Positions 1 through 13,109 of a DNA stretch of 64,000 nucleotides are shown piece by piece (the first letter of the stretch is position 1; the number at the start of each line of letters is the position of its first letter). The notes below the pieces were generated by a model, which saw only the letters and a list, made by a program, of their open reading frames with translations, ran no database searches and had not been told where the DNA came from. Source of the stretch: Monosporascus cannonballus. Its lineage: Eukaryota; Ascomycota; Sordariomycetes; Xylariales. The DNA lies in assembly GCA_004154925.1 (NCBI GenBank), contig QJNS01000007.1, forward strand, positions 614,729-678,728. Direction: 5' to 3'. Both the position numbers and the translations under genes were made by a program.

Positions 1-1767
1 TTAATTGCTTTAATTTCGCTTTAATAATAATAACAATATATCGTATTTTGGTTTTGATATTTGGTTTTTTCTTATATTTTATCCTTTTAGGTAATAAACG
101 TTTTATCGTATCCTTATATCCATATTTATCGTTATTATCGATCGAATATTAAGATTTTAATTATTTTTATCTGTTAATAATGTATAAGGTAAACCTTATT
201 TAATTAATTCCGTTATTAATTAAAATTTCGTGTTATCGTATTGATAGTAATCTTAAAATTATATCGTAATTTGCGAATAAAACAATATCAAAATTATTTA
301 TTTGGTATTATTTTTCAATAAAGATTTCGAAATAATTAATTTTTCGTATAATATTTCAGTTATCATAAACAAATTCCTACTTTTCGGCAGATGTCATTAA
401 ATAAGGTTTTAATTCGTACTTTTATAATAATTTAAGTTTCTTAATTATATGTAATATAATATAATTTCTATTTAAAACTTCGTAATTTACTGTTACGATA
501 TATTAATACGTTCTGATTTGTATATTTAAAATAATAAAATTAGTAACGTGTTTTATTATTACGTTTATAACATTTTTTAAAAGCTTTTTTTAAATTTCTT
601 TAAACTTTATTACTTTGCGGCTTTTTTGTTAATAACTCTTTTCTTTTACTTCCCGTTCGAATTTGTCGAACTTTATTTGTATTTTTTCGTTTAACGCGTT
701 AAGTTATTATATTTGTCGTTATTACCGACGTATTATTCCTTGGAATTTTATTAAGTATTTTTAATTTTATTAGAATCTTTATTTATTACATAAATTATTT
801 TTTATATTTATAATTATATTTTATTATACGTTATTTTAATTATTATTTTAAAAATCTTTTATAAATTAACCTATTCTTTTAATAATTTGTTTCGTAAGGA
901 TTTATAATAAATACTAATTAAAAATAAAAATCTGCAGTAATTTGATAATAATATTTTATTATATATTAGGTTAACTTTTTTCCCATTTAGTAATTATATT
1001 ATTAATAATAATAAAAAGGGTTTTTTTTGCTTATATCGCTTTGTATCCGGTTAATCTTTTGTTTCGGTTAATTATTAAATATTTTCCAGAACTACGAATC
1101 GAAAAAATCAATATTATTATTTATCGTTTTTATTATTTCCGGTGCCGTTTGGAAACTTAAATCTTTTATAATATATGCGGTTAAGTTATTTGTAAATATA
1201 TGATTTTTATTTTTCGTAATCAGGATATTTTCGTCGTCGACAGTATATAACGAATATTTTGCCGTATCGATTAAAGGTTCCGCAATAAAAACTTTCTATA
1301 TAATTTTGATATTTGCGTAATTATTTTTATAATGGTTTTTGTTATTTTCGCAATATTTGCTAAGTTAATTTTTTAATTTTTCCTACTTTTCGTTAAAACT
1401 TTTGTCGTAATGGTCCTTATTGGACTTTTCGCTATAAAGGATCTAGCTTATATTTAAACTGAATTATATTAATAGATTTATTTTCGTTTTTTTTTTGATT
1501 TTCTTTCAATAGTTTTTCGGGTATCGGTTTTTAATTATTTGGGCGGGGCTCTTTAGGCGAAGAATATTCGTAAATTCTTTATTCTTTTTTTCTGCAATTA
1601 TAGTATTTAATCTGGTTTTAATCTTTTTTATACGTAATTCCTAGCTCCATAGGTTCTGGTTTTATACCGTAAAAAGTGTTATTACGTCAAAAAACGCTGG
1701 TATTAGCCATATATTAAAGTGTGTTATTATTTTTCCTTTTAATACCTTTAATACGTTATTCGTATTA
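1..1767 (-). pseudogene. Gag C-terminal part and protease start of element J
   Basis: Minus-strand reading, broken by many TAA/TAG codons. A Gag CCHC zinc knuckle, which binds RNA during packaging, is recognisable at 1564-1605 and reads YYNC then RKKE, with the first and last cysteines changed to tyrosine as expected for TGT/TGC to TAT/TAC. The stretch 190-520 matches the protease segment of elements A and G. There is no open frame left, so this is a dead copy. Its N-terminal part continues at 8502-9372. Confidence 0.75.
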
Positions 1768-2141
1768 TGTTACGACCCGACAAGCTCCGGTCTCAAGAAA
1801 CGGTCAGGCAGGAGCATACGGACCACCTCCCGGGTTACGTAAAGGTGATCACTGCCAAGCAAGTAATCATTAGTAATTAAAAGTAATCCCAAATAATCAT
1901 AATTACCATTAACGGCGTAATTACGAACAATTAAGCCAAAAAGGAAAAGGATATATACGTTTATTAATTTTATAATCTGGATAACTATAATTTGTAATAA
2001 TATTTTTTTACCTAAGGTATTTTTAATATTACGAAACGTAATACGTTATTATATTTATTATTTAAAATTTTACGATATTTCCATTAATAGAAATCTGTCG
2101 ACTTAAAGTTTAATAATTGGTTAAATTACTTAGCCGTTATA
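1768..2141 (+). repeat. 5' LTR of element A
   Basis: It begins TGTTACGACCCGACAAGC and ends GCCGTTATA (ancestral GCCGTCACA). It differs from its partner at 8123 almost only by transitions and has the same length. Its U3 carries AGTAATCA/TAATTA-type repeats around 1860-1910. Confidence 0.93.
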
Positions 2142-2229
2142 TGTTATAAGTTTTTATTTAATAATACCGTTAAATTTTAAACAATATTTAATACTGTAAA
2201 AAATATCGACCAGTATATAAAAAACCCTT

Positions 2230-3600
2230 ATTCAGTAACTTTAGGCTCGAATTTGGGAGCTGGAAAAAGAAGTTCGACAATTTAGGGCTACGCCTACCTA
2301 ACCCTTTTTCGTCCGTATAAAACCAAAAAAACCAGAACCTTATAATAAAAAAGGTAATTCTCAAATCTTTTTAATTTAAGTACAAATTTATTTTCATTTT
2401 TTAAACCTTAATAACTTAATAAATATGGTTTTAACAATAAAAATATATTTAATAAGGAATACGATTAATTAATTTAAGCTTATTATGAAATATTTTTTGG
2501 AAATAAAAAAAGTAAATAAAAAAAATTTTACCAATAAGATTTTTTTACTTTATATTAATTTCGAAAATAAAATACGTGATAATTTCGGTAATCCGGATAA
2601 AAAACGATTAACGGCTTAATAACTTTTATAATATCGATAAAAAGAACTTATATTTAAATACGTCGTAACTTTTAAAAGTTTAGCGGTTAAGGCCGGATAA
2701 GGAAATAACAAAACCGACGCTTTTATCGATATATTTTATAAAAAGTTGAAAAATAATATAAATAATAAAATTATTCGGATTAAACGATTAATTACCTTGA
2801 ACCGATATATCGTAAAGGTTATTAAGGTTAATAATCGACAGTTTGAAAAACGACAGGAAAAAAAAAAATAATATGCCTTACGTTCGGGATATAAGTTTAA
2901 TTAAGGGAAAAAACGAAATACACCCCTTATTTTTTATGAGACGGCGCCAGGACCTATGGAATTCGGCGTTACATATAGATAAAATTAGAGCCAGATTAAG
3001 TATTTTAATTCTGGCAAAATGGGATATAAAGTTTATAAATACAAAAAGCCTAAAAAACCATAACAGAATAATTAGACCCCTATACCGGAAGAACAATTTA
3101 AAAACAATTCAGAAAATAATAACAAAGTTATTAACATAATCCAAACCAAATATGTATCAGGTCTTAAGCAAAAACCATTACGATAAGAAATCTGACGAAA
3201 AATGCGAAAAGCTAAAAAGCTAACTTAATAAATAACGTAAATATAACAAAAGGTATTATAAAGATAATTACGCGAATATTAAGACTGGATAAAAAAAATT
3301 TGTTTAAGAACCCCCGATCGATACGGCAAAGTGCATGCTATACATTGTCGACGACGAGAATATCCCGATTACGAAAAATGAAAATAACATATTTACGTAT
3401 AAATTATCCGTATATATTATAAGGGATTCGATTTTCCAAACCGTACCGGATATAACAAAAACGACAAATAATGGTATCGACAATTTCGAACTATAACCCT
3501 AAAAGATATTTAATAATTAACCGAAATAAAAAGTTGGCCCGAAAAAAAGTAATACCCGTAAAAAAACCTTTTTTATTATTATAGATAATACAATTACTAA
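2230..3600 (+). pseudogene. Gag of element A (broken)
   Basis: Nucleocapsid/structural polyprotein of the retroelement. The CCHC knuckle lies at 3001-3042 and now reads YFNS, then GKMGYK, then a terminal Y: three cysteines and the histidine have been lost (two Cys and the His by Cys-to-Tyr or His-to-Tyr transitions, one Cys by a Ser change). Downstream a Lys/Asn/Gln-rich stretch continues to about 3570. The short open frames in this area are out of register with Gag and are by-products. It cannot encode a functional protein. Confidence 0.72.
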
Positions 3601-4079
3601 ATAAAAAAAAAGTTAATCCAGCGTACGGTAAAAAGACATTATTAAAAAATTATTACGGACCTTTATTTTTAATTAATATTTATTATAAATGCTTCCGAAA
3701 AAAAGTTATTAAAAAAATACGTTAATTTACAAAAGATTTCTGAAACGATAATTAAAATAACGCATAATAAGATATAATTAAAAACATAAAAAAATAATTT
3801 ATTCGATAAAGAAAAAAATTATAAAAATAATTAAAAATAATTAATACGGTTCTAAGGAATAATACGCCGGCGATAACGATAAATATAAGAACTTAACGCG
3901 TTAAACGAAAAAATATAAATAAGGTTCGATAAACTTAAATAAAAATTAAAAGAAAAAGATTATTTATAAAAAAGCCGCAAGATAACGAAATCCAAAGAAA
4001 TTAAAAGGAATTCCTAAGAAAAGCTTTAAACGCGATAATAAATAATGTTAATAATTTTATTACCTTGAAAATATAAATC

Positions 4080-7000
4080 GGAACGTATTAATATATCGTG
4101 ATAATGGATTACGGAATTCTGGGCAGAAATTATATTATGCTAAATATAATTAATAAGTTTAAATTATTATACAGGTATAAGTTAAAACCTTATATAATAA
4201 CGAATACCGAAAATTAAGAATTCGTTTACGATAATGGAAACATTATAGGCAAAATTAATTATGTCGAAATTTTTGTTAAAAAATAATACCAAATAATTAA
4301 TTTCGATATCGTTTTATTCGGGAATTATGATATAATCTAAAAATTACCATAAATACGTTAATACGGAATTTTAATTAAAGGCGGAACTAATTAAATAAAA
4401 TTTGTTTTATTTTTTATTAACAAATAGAAAAAGAAAAAATTAAAATGATAATATTTGATCGATAATGGCGACGAATATAAATATAAAAATATAATAAATA
4501 CTTTATAACTTAAATAAATAAAATATAAAAAAAGACGGATATTAAAGAAGAATACGACGTATTGTTATTATTATTAAAATAAAATTAAAATAATTAAATA
4601 ATAATTTAAAATAATAAAAATAATAATATAAAGAATTAACAATTTAATTAATATATTATTATAATATTATAAATACAAATAGCTTTTTAAGAAAAAATTC
4701 ACTACGAAATTATTAGAACATAACGAATAAAATTATGATATAATTTTTCAAAAAAGATTTTTAACAAAGTTTTACCTTATTTATAACCTTAATAAAAACG
4801 AATTACGTATTTTTAAAAAAATACTTAAAAAATCGGTTATAAAAAATAAATTTATTTTTCGAAATTATTAACAATATATTTAATATTTTTTATACTTAAA
4901 ATATAAAAAATTACGACTTATGGTTAATTATCGATAATTAAACGATATTATTATTAAGGATTAAATATTATTATTCTTAATTACGGAAATAAAAAACCGA
5001 TTTTACGGAATTAAATAATTTATAATATTCGATTTTAAAAATAAACATAACCTTATTAAGATTAAAAAAGGATATAAATAAAAAATAATTTTTAAAACCA
5101 AATATAAATTATTTCAATATTTGGTTATATTAATGGCATTTACGAACGTATTAGCAATTTTCCAATAAATAATTAATTACGTATTACGAAAATACCTCGA
5201 TATTTTTGTTATTTGCTATCTCGACGATATTTTCATTTTTTTGGAAATAAAAAAAACATATATAAAATATATTCATAAAGTTATTTAAGTTTTATAAAAC
5301 GCAAGGTTATTTATTAATGCAAAAAGAATTAATTCTATATATAAAAAATGGAATATTTAAAATATATTATTATCTTAAAATATATTAAGATAAACCTTAA
5401 AAAGATCGTTATAATTACAAAATAACAAACGTTAATAATAATTAAAGAAGTATAAATATTTTTTAAATTCGCTAATTATTATTGGAAATTTATTCGAAAT
5501 TTTAGGAAAATAATTATATCGTTAAAAAATTTTATGAAAACTTTTTTTAAATAAACGCCCAATATGGAAAAAATATTTTAAAGTATTAAAAATATAATTA
5601 TTAATAAGCTAGTATTAATTATATATAATTTAAATCGTTCCGTTAAATTAAAAACCGATATTTCGAATTACGCGTTAAACGTAATAATCGGATAACGAAA
5701 TAATTAAGGCAAATTATACCCTTATTGTATTTTTTTCGTATAAATTAAAAAAACCCGAATTTAATTACGGCATTTTAAATAAAAAATTTATAGTTATTAT
5801 TAAGGCATTTTATTAATTTAAATATTTCCTAAAAGGAATTTTATACCAAATTAAAATTTATACGGATTATTAAAATCTTACTTAATTTATTACAACTAGG
5901 AAGCTTATAAAATAATAATTTTATTATGCGGAAAAATTGGTGAACTTCGATTTCGTTATTATTTATAAAAAAAAATAATAAATGATAAAATAAAGGCTTT
6001 AAATACATAATTAAACTTTAAAAAAAATAATTAAAATTAACCATATAATTCTCGATATTATTATAGAAAAATATTTACGCCTGCGATAAATTGCGATAAT
6101 TCGGATAATACCTTTTAATATATATTAGAGAATTTAATAACACAATAACAGTTTTTCAAAAAACTAAAAAACGGACAAAATATAAATCCTAAAAAAATAT
6201 TAAAAATATTTAATATAAGAAATATACGAATATTAATTACATAAATATTTAGGGACTTATAAAATCTTAAAAAAACTTTAACGTATATATTTTTTTCTTA
6301 AAATGAAATTAACGGTACCAAAAATTATACAGCAATATAATATTTATGCCAAAATAAAAGCATAACGATATAAATTATACGGAAAATTAAAATTATTATT
6401 AATTACAAAATAACTTTCATATTTAATTATATTTAATTTTATTACTTAATTTTTTATATTAAAAAATCTTATTACCGGAATATATTATAATAATATTTTC
6501 GCAATTATCGATTAATTTATAACATTTCTTTATTTCTTATTATATTATAAAAATATAAATACCAAATAATTAATATATTTTTTTAAATATATTTTTAATT
6601 TATACGGATTATTAATAGAAATTATATTAAATAAAAAATCGATATTTACCTTAAATTTTTAATATGGCCATATGGTATAAATTAATTAAAATCATAAATT
6701 ATTTAATATATTTAAATCTTAATTAAATAAATAAACAAAACGCATAAATTAAATTTTAAAAATTTACTTACAATATTATATTAATTATAAATAAAATAAT
6801 TATGTTAAACAGTTATTAATTGCGTAATTAGCCTAGAATATTAGTTATTACGAAAATATTAAAATAATATTAACGAATATAAATTTTGGGTTTATTCCAG
6901 AAATTTATAAATAAATACGTAATAATGGTTGAATTAATATTAAAGTAATTTTTACGTTAAAATAATTAAAATAATTATATTAAGAAATAAAAATAAAATT

Positions 7001-7460
7001 AAATTTCGTACGAAATTAAATATATAAATATTATAATTAAAAAAGGTTAAAAGCATTAATTTTTAAAAAAGGAAAAATAGTTTTCTTTGCCATAAAAATA
7101 TTTAAATATAACAATTTAGTAAAAAGTTCGATTTTAAATATATCGGCCCATATAAAATCGCTAAAAAAATCTTAAAAATAATTACTAATCAAAACTTTTA
7201 CCAAAAATCAAATTTTATCTAATTCTTTATGTTTTCTTATTCGAATTAATAACAAATATAATTAAAAGATATACGGCATAAAATAATATAAAAATAAAAG
7301 ACGAATAAGTATATAAAATGGAAAAAATACTTAATATGTAAAAACAAAACAGATTTACCTAATACTTAATTAAATGAAAAAAATATCTAAATTCCGAAAA
7401 TATCTAGGAATCCGTTAAAAATTTTATCGGCGTCCAGCGCCTATTAAAAAACTTTTACCA
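4080..7460 (+). pseudogene. Pol of element A: protease, RT, RNase H, integrase, chromodomain (broken)
   Basis: Replication polyprotein. The aspartic protease reads at about 4097-4380 with its Asp kept (D-Y-G at 4107-4115 where the family has D-S/T-G) and ILIKGG near its end. RT is recognisable at about 4900-5330 with the catalytic YLDD intact at 5217-5228. RNase H spans about 5640-5900 (a PEFNYGIL-like motif). In the integrase core the first Asp survives (AIID, near 6510) but the second is Asn (IILNKKS). A C-terminal chromodomain starts near 7309 (VYKMEKIL, then YLIK and NSEN), with both Trp codons turned into stops. All internal stops are of the RIP kind. Its end overlaps the accessory frame on the other strand. 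Confidence 0.85.
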
Positions 7461-7860
7461 ATTACGACGGGCGCGTCCTAATTAATAATTGACCAGTTAA
7501 TAACCGGGATATCGGGCCGGTTAATTATGGTTTACGTTCACGTAATAACCGTAATAACGGCCTTTAACTGGTTTTATTTCCGATATTTTTATTTCTTTAA
7601 TTTATTTAATAATTAAAGTTTATATTATACCATAATAACGCTTTTCGAACGAATTAACGCCTTTTATTTATGTAAACGAGTAAAACGAAAAAAAGCTTTA
7701 TTTTTTTAATATTTACGTTAAGCTTTAAAATAAAGCCTTTAAATTTTAATAATCGTTTTTCGGCAAATGCTTTTTCGCGTTCTGAACGTTAATACTTACG
7801 ATAAATATTTTATAAGGAAAAATTAGGTATACCGGTACCATTACAGGATTGACCTTAATT
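7424..7860 (-). pseudogene. Antisense accessory frame of element A (coiled-coil type)
   Basis: Minus-strand frame between the chromodomain and the 3' LTR. It can be followed by an N-terminal NGTGIP motif, then RSEREKAFAEKRLLKF, a damaged basic middle, and a C-terminal GKSFLIGAGRR ending at TAA (7424-7426). The same order is found in F (NGVP, ERKKTFAEKHFLKL, ISKNSLIGVKR) and more loosely in C and H. The function is unknown; no transmembrane segment or known enzyme motif is visible. There are several frame breaks in the middle, so the reading is less clean than in H or F. Confidence 0.55.
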
Positions 7861-8122
7861 AACATATTCCTTATACCTTAAAACGTTTTCCATTATTTTA
7901 CATTTTGTGTTTTTCGAAAATTAATAAAAGCAAAATATAATTTCGTAACCAAATGCGTTAAAGGTTTTTACGAGGTTAATATAATAAACGGTAAAAAAAC
8001 AGGGAATACGACGAAATTTAAAAATACGGAACGATATAATTAAAGTCAAAAAAAAAATTTATTAAACGAATAAAAAAAAGAAAAAAAATCTTAAAGATAA
8101 GATTTGGAAAAAAGAAAAATCG

Positions 8123-8496
8123 TATTACGACCCGATAAGCTCCGGTCTTAAAAAACGGTAAGGCAGAAACATACGGACCACCTCCCGGATTACGTAAAGA
8201 TAATTACTATCAAGCCAGTGATTATCAGTAATTAAAAGTAATCCCAAGTAATTATAATTACTACCAACGGCGTAATTACGAATAATTAAGCCAAAAAAGA
8301 AAAGAATATATACGTTTATTAACTCCATAATTTGGATAACTTTAGCTTATAATAACATTTCGTTATCTAAAGTACTTTTAGCATTCCGAAACGTAATACC
8401 TTACTGTATTTATTGCTTAGATTCCTACGATACTCCTGTTAACATAAACCCGTCGACTTAAGGTTTAATAGTTGGTTAAACCGCCTAGCCGTCAAA
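8123..8496 (+). repeat. 3' LTR of element A
   Basis: 374 bp, opening TATTACGACCCGATAAGC and ending GCCGTCAAA, followed at once by the TATTA duplication. It is preceded by a purine tract typical of plus-strand priming. Confidence 0.93.
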
Positions 8497-8501
8497 TATT
8501 A

Positions 8502-9372
8502 TCGATCGTTAATTTTAACTGCCATAATAATATAATCCGATAAATATTTAGGCCGATTAAATTTAAAACGTTTTTTCTGTAATTTCTTTTCAAGCCGTCG
8601 AGAAACTTAACTTTTAATATTTTTTGTTCCCAGTTTAACTTAATTATTAATTGAACGACAGTATTGCCGTAACAAAATACCGATTTCTTTTGATATAATT
8701 ATTAGATTTGTATTTCGGTTTTTGTTTTTTCGTTTATTATTACGAAAGTTTTCGTTAATGTTTATAAGAATTGTTCGTAATTATTATAAATTTATATTAT
8801 TTTTGGTTTCCGTTTATCGACTAATAAAGTAACGTATTTTTTTTATTACGGGTTCGAACCAAGTGGCCGTATTTCTGGTAAGTCGTTTAATTGCGAACTT
8901 AATTCGTATAATAAGTATAATTAATTAAATAAGAAAATATCCGAAGTATGCTTATTATTAAGTTAAAAATAATTATAGTTTAGTCGAGGTTCTGTCGAAA
9001 AATTTTAATTTGCGAGGTTTAAGGACTTTTCCCGGTTTTTTGGTAACATTTAACTATATAACCTGTCTTATTTAAGAAGGTTTTTTAATTTCGAAAGATT
9101 CTGTTTTCCTTCAGTTTTTTATAAGCTGTTTAAAGGGAAATTATAAGGTCGTTATTGTTTTTTTCGGACTAAATAATACGTTCGCTTATAATATTTAAAC
9201 GTCGAAAAACTTTTACGAATAATATAAGGTTTGTTTTCCTTTTTGGATTTCATTATAATATCCGGGTAATTAAAAATTTAAAAAATAAGTTATGGAGATT
9301 ATTTGCTAATAAATATAATTTCGGCGATATCGCTTAAATTCTAATAATATTATTAAATAAATGTTTATAACG
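8502..9372 (-). pseudogene. Gag N-terminal part of element J
   Basis: This is the 5' portion of the gag of element J, between its LTR (9373) and the insertion point of A. It is closely similar to 62027-62890 in G and to 60290-61125 in F (shared words such as the run around the tatcgatcgttaatttt junction), so its identity rests on position and on those copies. All frames carry stops. It is separated from the rest of the same gene by the 6.7 kb element A. Confidence 0.72.
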
Positions 9373-9742
9373 TATAACGGTTAAAAAATTTAATTAATTA
9401 TTAAATCTTAATTGTACGGCTTTATAACAATCAAAATATTATAAAATTTTAAGTAATAAATATAATAATCGTATTATGTATCATAATACTAAAAGTATTT
9501 TAAATAATATTATTATATTGCAAATTAAAAAATTTTAATTATGGAAATAATAAACGTATTATTTTTAATTTTTTGATTTTATAAAGTTTTGGTTTTATTG
9601 GTTTTACGATTGATCTTATCGAGCCCGGCTTTATGGGCTTTACGCTCGATCCTGTTAAGCTATTACGTAATTCGACCCACATAATTTAGTTATATTCCAA
9701 TTGCGACTGTTTTCTAAGGCCGCAACCTCTCGAGTTATAACA
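9373..9742 (-). repeat. 5' LTR of element J (U3 type with GATCGATCGTAAAGC-like repeats)
   Basis: In minus orientation it opens TATAACGGTT (ancestral TGTGACGGCT) and closes GTTATAACA, 370 bp. Its U3 holds the paired motif seen in the LTRs of C (reverse complement around 9614-9655, including GAGCCCGGCTTTATGGGC), while the half nearer the gag is the block shared by all LTRs in the window. Confidence 0.85.
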
Positions 9743-12700
9743 TTTTAAAGCAAATTATTAGCAAATTATGTATTTTAATAGCGCCAATATAAAGTATAAA
9801 AGGTCTAAATGTTAAATATAGAGAAGACTTTTACATAATAAATAGATATCGATATTTGAAAGATAATTTAAAAATAATACAAAAGTAATTAAAATCGAAT
9901 TGTTAACAAAATCAAAATTTGCAAATATCTATAACATTTACGAAAAGCAGGATAAAAATAAAAAGGGCCAAGGTTTTAATACGAATAATGGAGGCGTACT
10001 AGCAAATTAATAAACGGCCTTTAATAACTATGATATAATAATAAAAAGAGTGCGAAAAAGAAAAAGAACTAGAAAAATATGAAATATTTTTTATATATAA
10101 CAAAAAGTAATTTAAAACAAGAAATGTAAATTTTAAAACAATATTTAAAAAGATGTTTTGAAATACAATTATTTTATGTCAATCAATTCAGCCTTACAAT
10201 AGAACTTACGTTGAATATTTTCTTTAATATAAATACTTTAGTTAAAAGAAAAATAAACAAGGTATAATGAACGCCATATTCAAATAGAAAGTTGAGTTTG
10301 AATTGTTATAAATACATATGTTAAACTATACAAAGAGAAAATAACAACGTGATTTACAAAGGAAAATCTGGTAAAAAAAGACCGACAAATTAAAAAGAGT
10401 ATATAAGTAGCAAAAAAGAAAATTATATTCCTATAAAAAGTGGTTTTCTTATTATGAATAAGATAAGAATGTATCGGAAACGAAATTAATTTAAAGATAA
10501 ATAAAATAATACTGTTGCCGAACTGTGAACGGGTCGATTTTTAGTGGTCTTATTTTATTAAAAGCAATAAAAAATACGCGATTATTGAAGAAATTAAAAT
10601 ATTTACAAAACAGAGCAAAACAAAATAACGTTCATATCATAAAAAAAGGGATCACGACGAAATAAACATGATGACAACAGCTTAGGATTTAAATGCAGCG
10701 ATTGAAAATAGATAAAGTAAAAGAAACGTATTATAATAACGAATTCAAAAGCTATTCGACCAATTTAAAAAAACAGATATAAAAAATGAAAATTACCACT
10801 AGAAAAGCCTTCAAATATGGATATATAAACAAACCTGGAAGAAATATTTTCAAAAAGATTGAAATAGAATGATAAAATTTATAAATCTTTATTATTGAGA
10901 ATATAAGAATTAAAATTTACTACTATACTCCAATAATAAAGTACGAAACTTGAAGCGGAAAATATATAGTACTGAATATAGTTAATAAATTTAACATATT
11001 AGAAAACTATGAAAACTACTGTTATCTTGCCAAAAAGCTGCGAAAGACAGGTATTCGCTTTTAAAAACCAATAGGTTATACGCAAAATTAATGATTTCGC
11101 TTTTTACGTTAAAAATGATGTTAAATAAATAGTTTTAACCTTACAATAACAAGAAATTATGTTGTAATGTTGGAAAACTTATAATTATGCTAATATAACT
11201 TTTTAAAAAACTACAAATTAACAAAATCAAAGTTTTAATATTTTATTAATAAATAATAATAAAAAAAGCAAATACTAAATAATAATGTATAACAATAATT
11301 TAAAAATGTGGCGAGACTTAATCACCATGTTATTCCAACGCTATGAAATGGAATAATTATTTAAACGAATATAAGACGAAATTATTAAAATATAATAAAT
11401 AAAATTACGCAGTGCTTTGTGAAAAATCTTCATTTTATTTTACCTTCTCTATAACCTATATAAATATATTATATCTGCTTGTAACATTCTTGAAAAAATA
11501 GTTATAGAAAAATATATTCGGTTTTCGAAATCGTTGATATAATACTATATATTTACGGGCTTAAAAAATCAGTAATTACGTCTTATATTTAATTATACAT
11601 AATTAACTAACGTTGCACTCAAGTTCTAGTACGGTTATTTTGAATTGTTTAATAAATAACATCGATTTTATAAAACAGAATAATAATAAGTTATAATTGA
11701 ATTCCTAGGCTTCAAAAAACCAGTTACTTTTTTAATTTCTTTCAAAGTAATAATTTCGCAACTCATAATTACGCTGTTACTATTTCTTTTCAATTTCGGC
11801 AATAATACCTTTATAAATATTATTTTTTTTCCGCGTAAATCTTTTCAAAATAGGAATATCGTAATATTAATAAATTATATAGTATTCATATTTTTATAAA
11901 CGAAATTAAGTTTTTCAAAAAACATTTTTTTAAATTAATAATGGTTATAATTCTAATTGAATCTATATTTTAATTAACATACTATATTATAAATAAAAAA
12001 GCTTTTATTAGAAGCTTATTATTACAGACACCCGGCATTATACAGTTTAAATTTTATAATATGTTACTTTTCGTAATAATAATTTAAAAATCGTAAAATA
12101 TTTAAAACTAAAAATTTTAACTTTTCTATAATTTGATAACTGATATTTTTAACTACAAAATTGGCAAAGATTCGCCAAGCTTTGTATATGAATTTATAAT
12201 TCACCCTTTAAATTTATCTGTACATTTTAACTTTGAGGTTAATGCTTAGGAATAATTGCGCAAACGTAAACTTTTCGACCTCGCTGAAACAGCTTATAGA
12301 TATAAGGTTTATTAAGCTTGAAATTTATCGGCAATTATTCGGCTTCAAAATAAGGTGTTATAAAAGCAGAATATAATTTATTCTAATTCCGTAAAGTATT
12401 AATTACTACTTTTATTCGTATATATTAAATATAATATATATCGGCCAATTTATCTTGTATAACAATTTTAAGTATATGGGATACAAGTTCGAAAATTTGT
12501 CTTAAAGTTTAACAAACTTTACATAAAATGTAATACTTTGTAATATGCGAATTTAAATATAAATATAATGATATCGATGTACAGAAAAAAAAGAAAAAAT
12601 GTTTTAAATTAAAGTATAAATTATCTCAATATATAATTAAGCTAAGGAAATTCGCTTATATATTAAAAGCCTTTTCATAAATAACAAGTAACTTTATAAG

Positions 12701-13104
12701 ACAGTCTTTTCATGTGTTTGTTAGATAATATAACAATTTTATTTCTATTCTTTCGAAAGTAAACAAAGAATATATAAAATATATCTATAATATTTTGTAA
12801 ATTTATAAATTCATAAAGTATTAATTAATATAAAAAGAAATTAATTTTTCATTAATAATAACATATTTAATAATTATACTGGACACACAAATAGGCTGGA
12901 TATTTTGCTGTAATAATTCTATTATGGAACTGTTATTCATTATTTATTAAATATAATATAAAACGGCTTACACAAAAATCGATAATAAACCTAGCCGTTT
13001 AGGCTAAGATAAATAACCTGAAAATTATTTACAAAAACTTGGTTTTATTTATAATATCTTATATAACACCATAAACATACGATATAATAGTATACGCGCC
13101 CGAG
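9743..13104. other. Old decayed Gypsy relative, no gene
   Basis: AT-rich block that, unlike A, C, F and G, still contains CA and TG dinucleotides. At about 10930-11115 it resembles the protease coding segment of A and C on the plus strand (a run around ATTAATAAATTTAA and GCAAAATTA). 10660-10900 resembles a Gag-like Lys/Asn-rich stretch. No LTR pair, target duplication or usable frame was found. It is probably an ancient copy into which J inserted. Confidence 0.5.
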
Positions 13105-13109
13105 ACGAT

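Larger units (their letters stand above)
1768..8496 (+). mobile_element. Complete LTR retrotransposon A (Gypsy, chromovirus), RIP-degraded
   Basis: It has two LTRs of identical length (374 bp: 1768-2141 and 8123-8496) and is flanked by a perfect 5-bp target duplication TATTA (1763-1767 and 8497-8501). Total length is 6,729 bp. The order is gag, protease, RT, RNase H, integrase, chromodomain on the plus strand, then a convergent accessory frame on the minus strand. A purine tract (GGAAAAAAGAAAAATCG) sits directly before the 3' LTR. It is inserted within the gag of element J. No open frames remain. Confidence 0.95.
1..9742 (-). mobile_element. Gypsy element J, truncated by window edge and split by element A
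   Basis: Minus-strand Ty3/Gypsy retrotransposon. Its 5' LTR lies at 9373-9742 and its body runs leftwards, 9372-8502 and then 1767-1, leaving the window around the protease. It is interrupted by element A: the two J halves rejoin around a single TATTA, and the undisturbed relative in G (about 62022-62050) reads straight across this point. The sequence is heavily RIP-altered. The 3' part (reverse transcriptase to 3' LTR) is outside the window. Confidence 0.88.

Noticed and set aside
2843..3139. 98-residue open frame on the plus strand
   Set aside because: Lies over the Gag knuckle of element A but in a different register from the readable CCHC remnant (3001-3042); AT-rich chance opening.
8125..8328. 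67-residue minus-strand frame
   Set aside because: Entirely inside the 3' LTR of element A; LTRs of the other copies do not keep it open.
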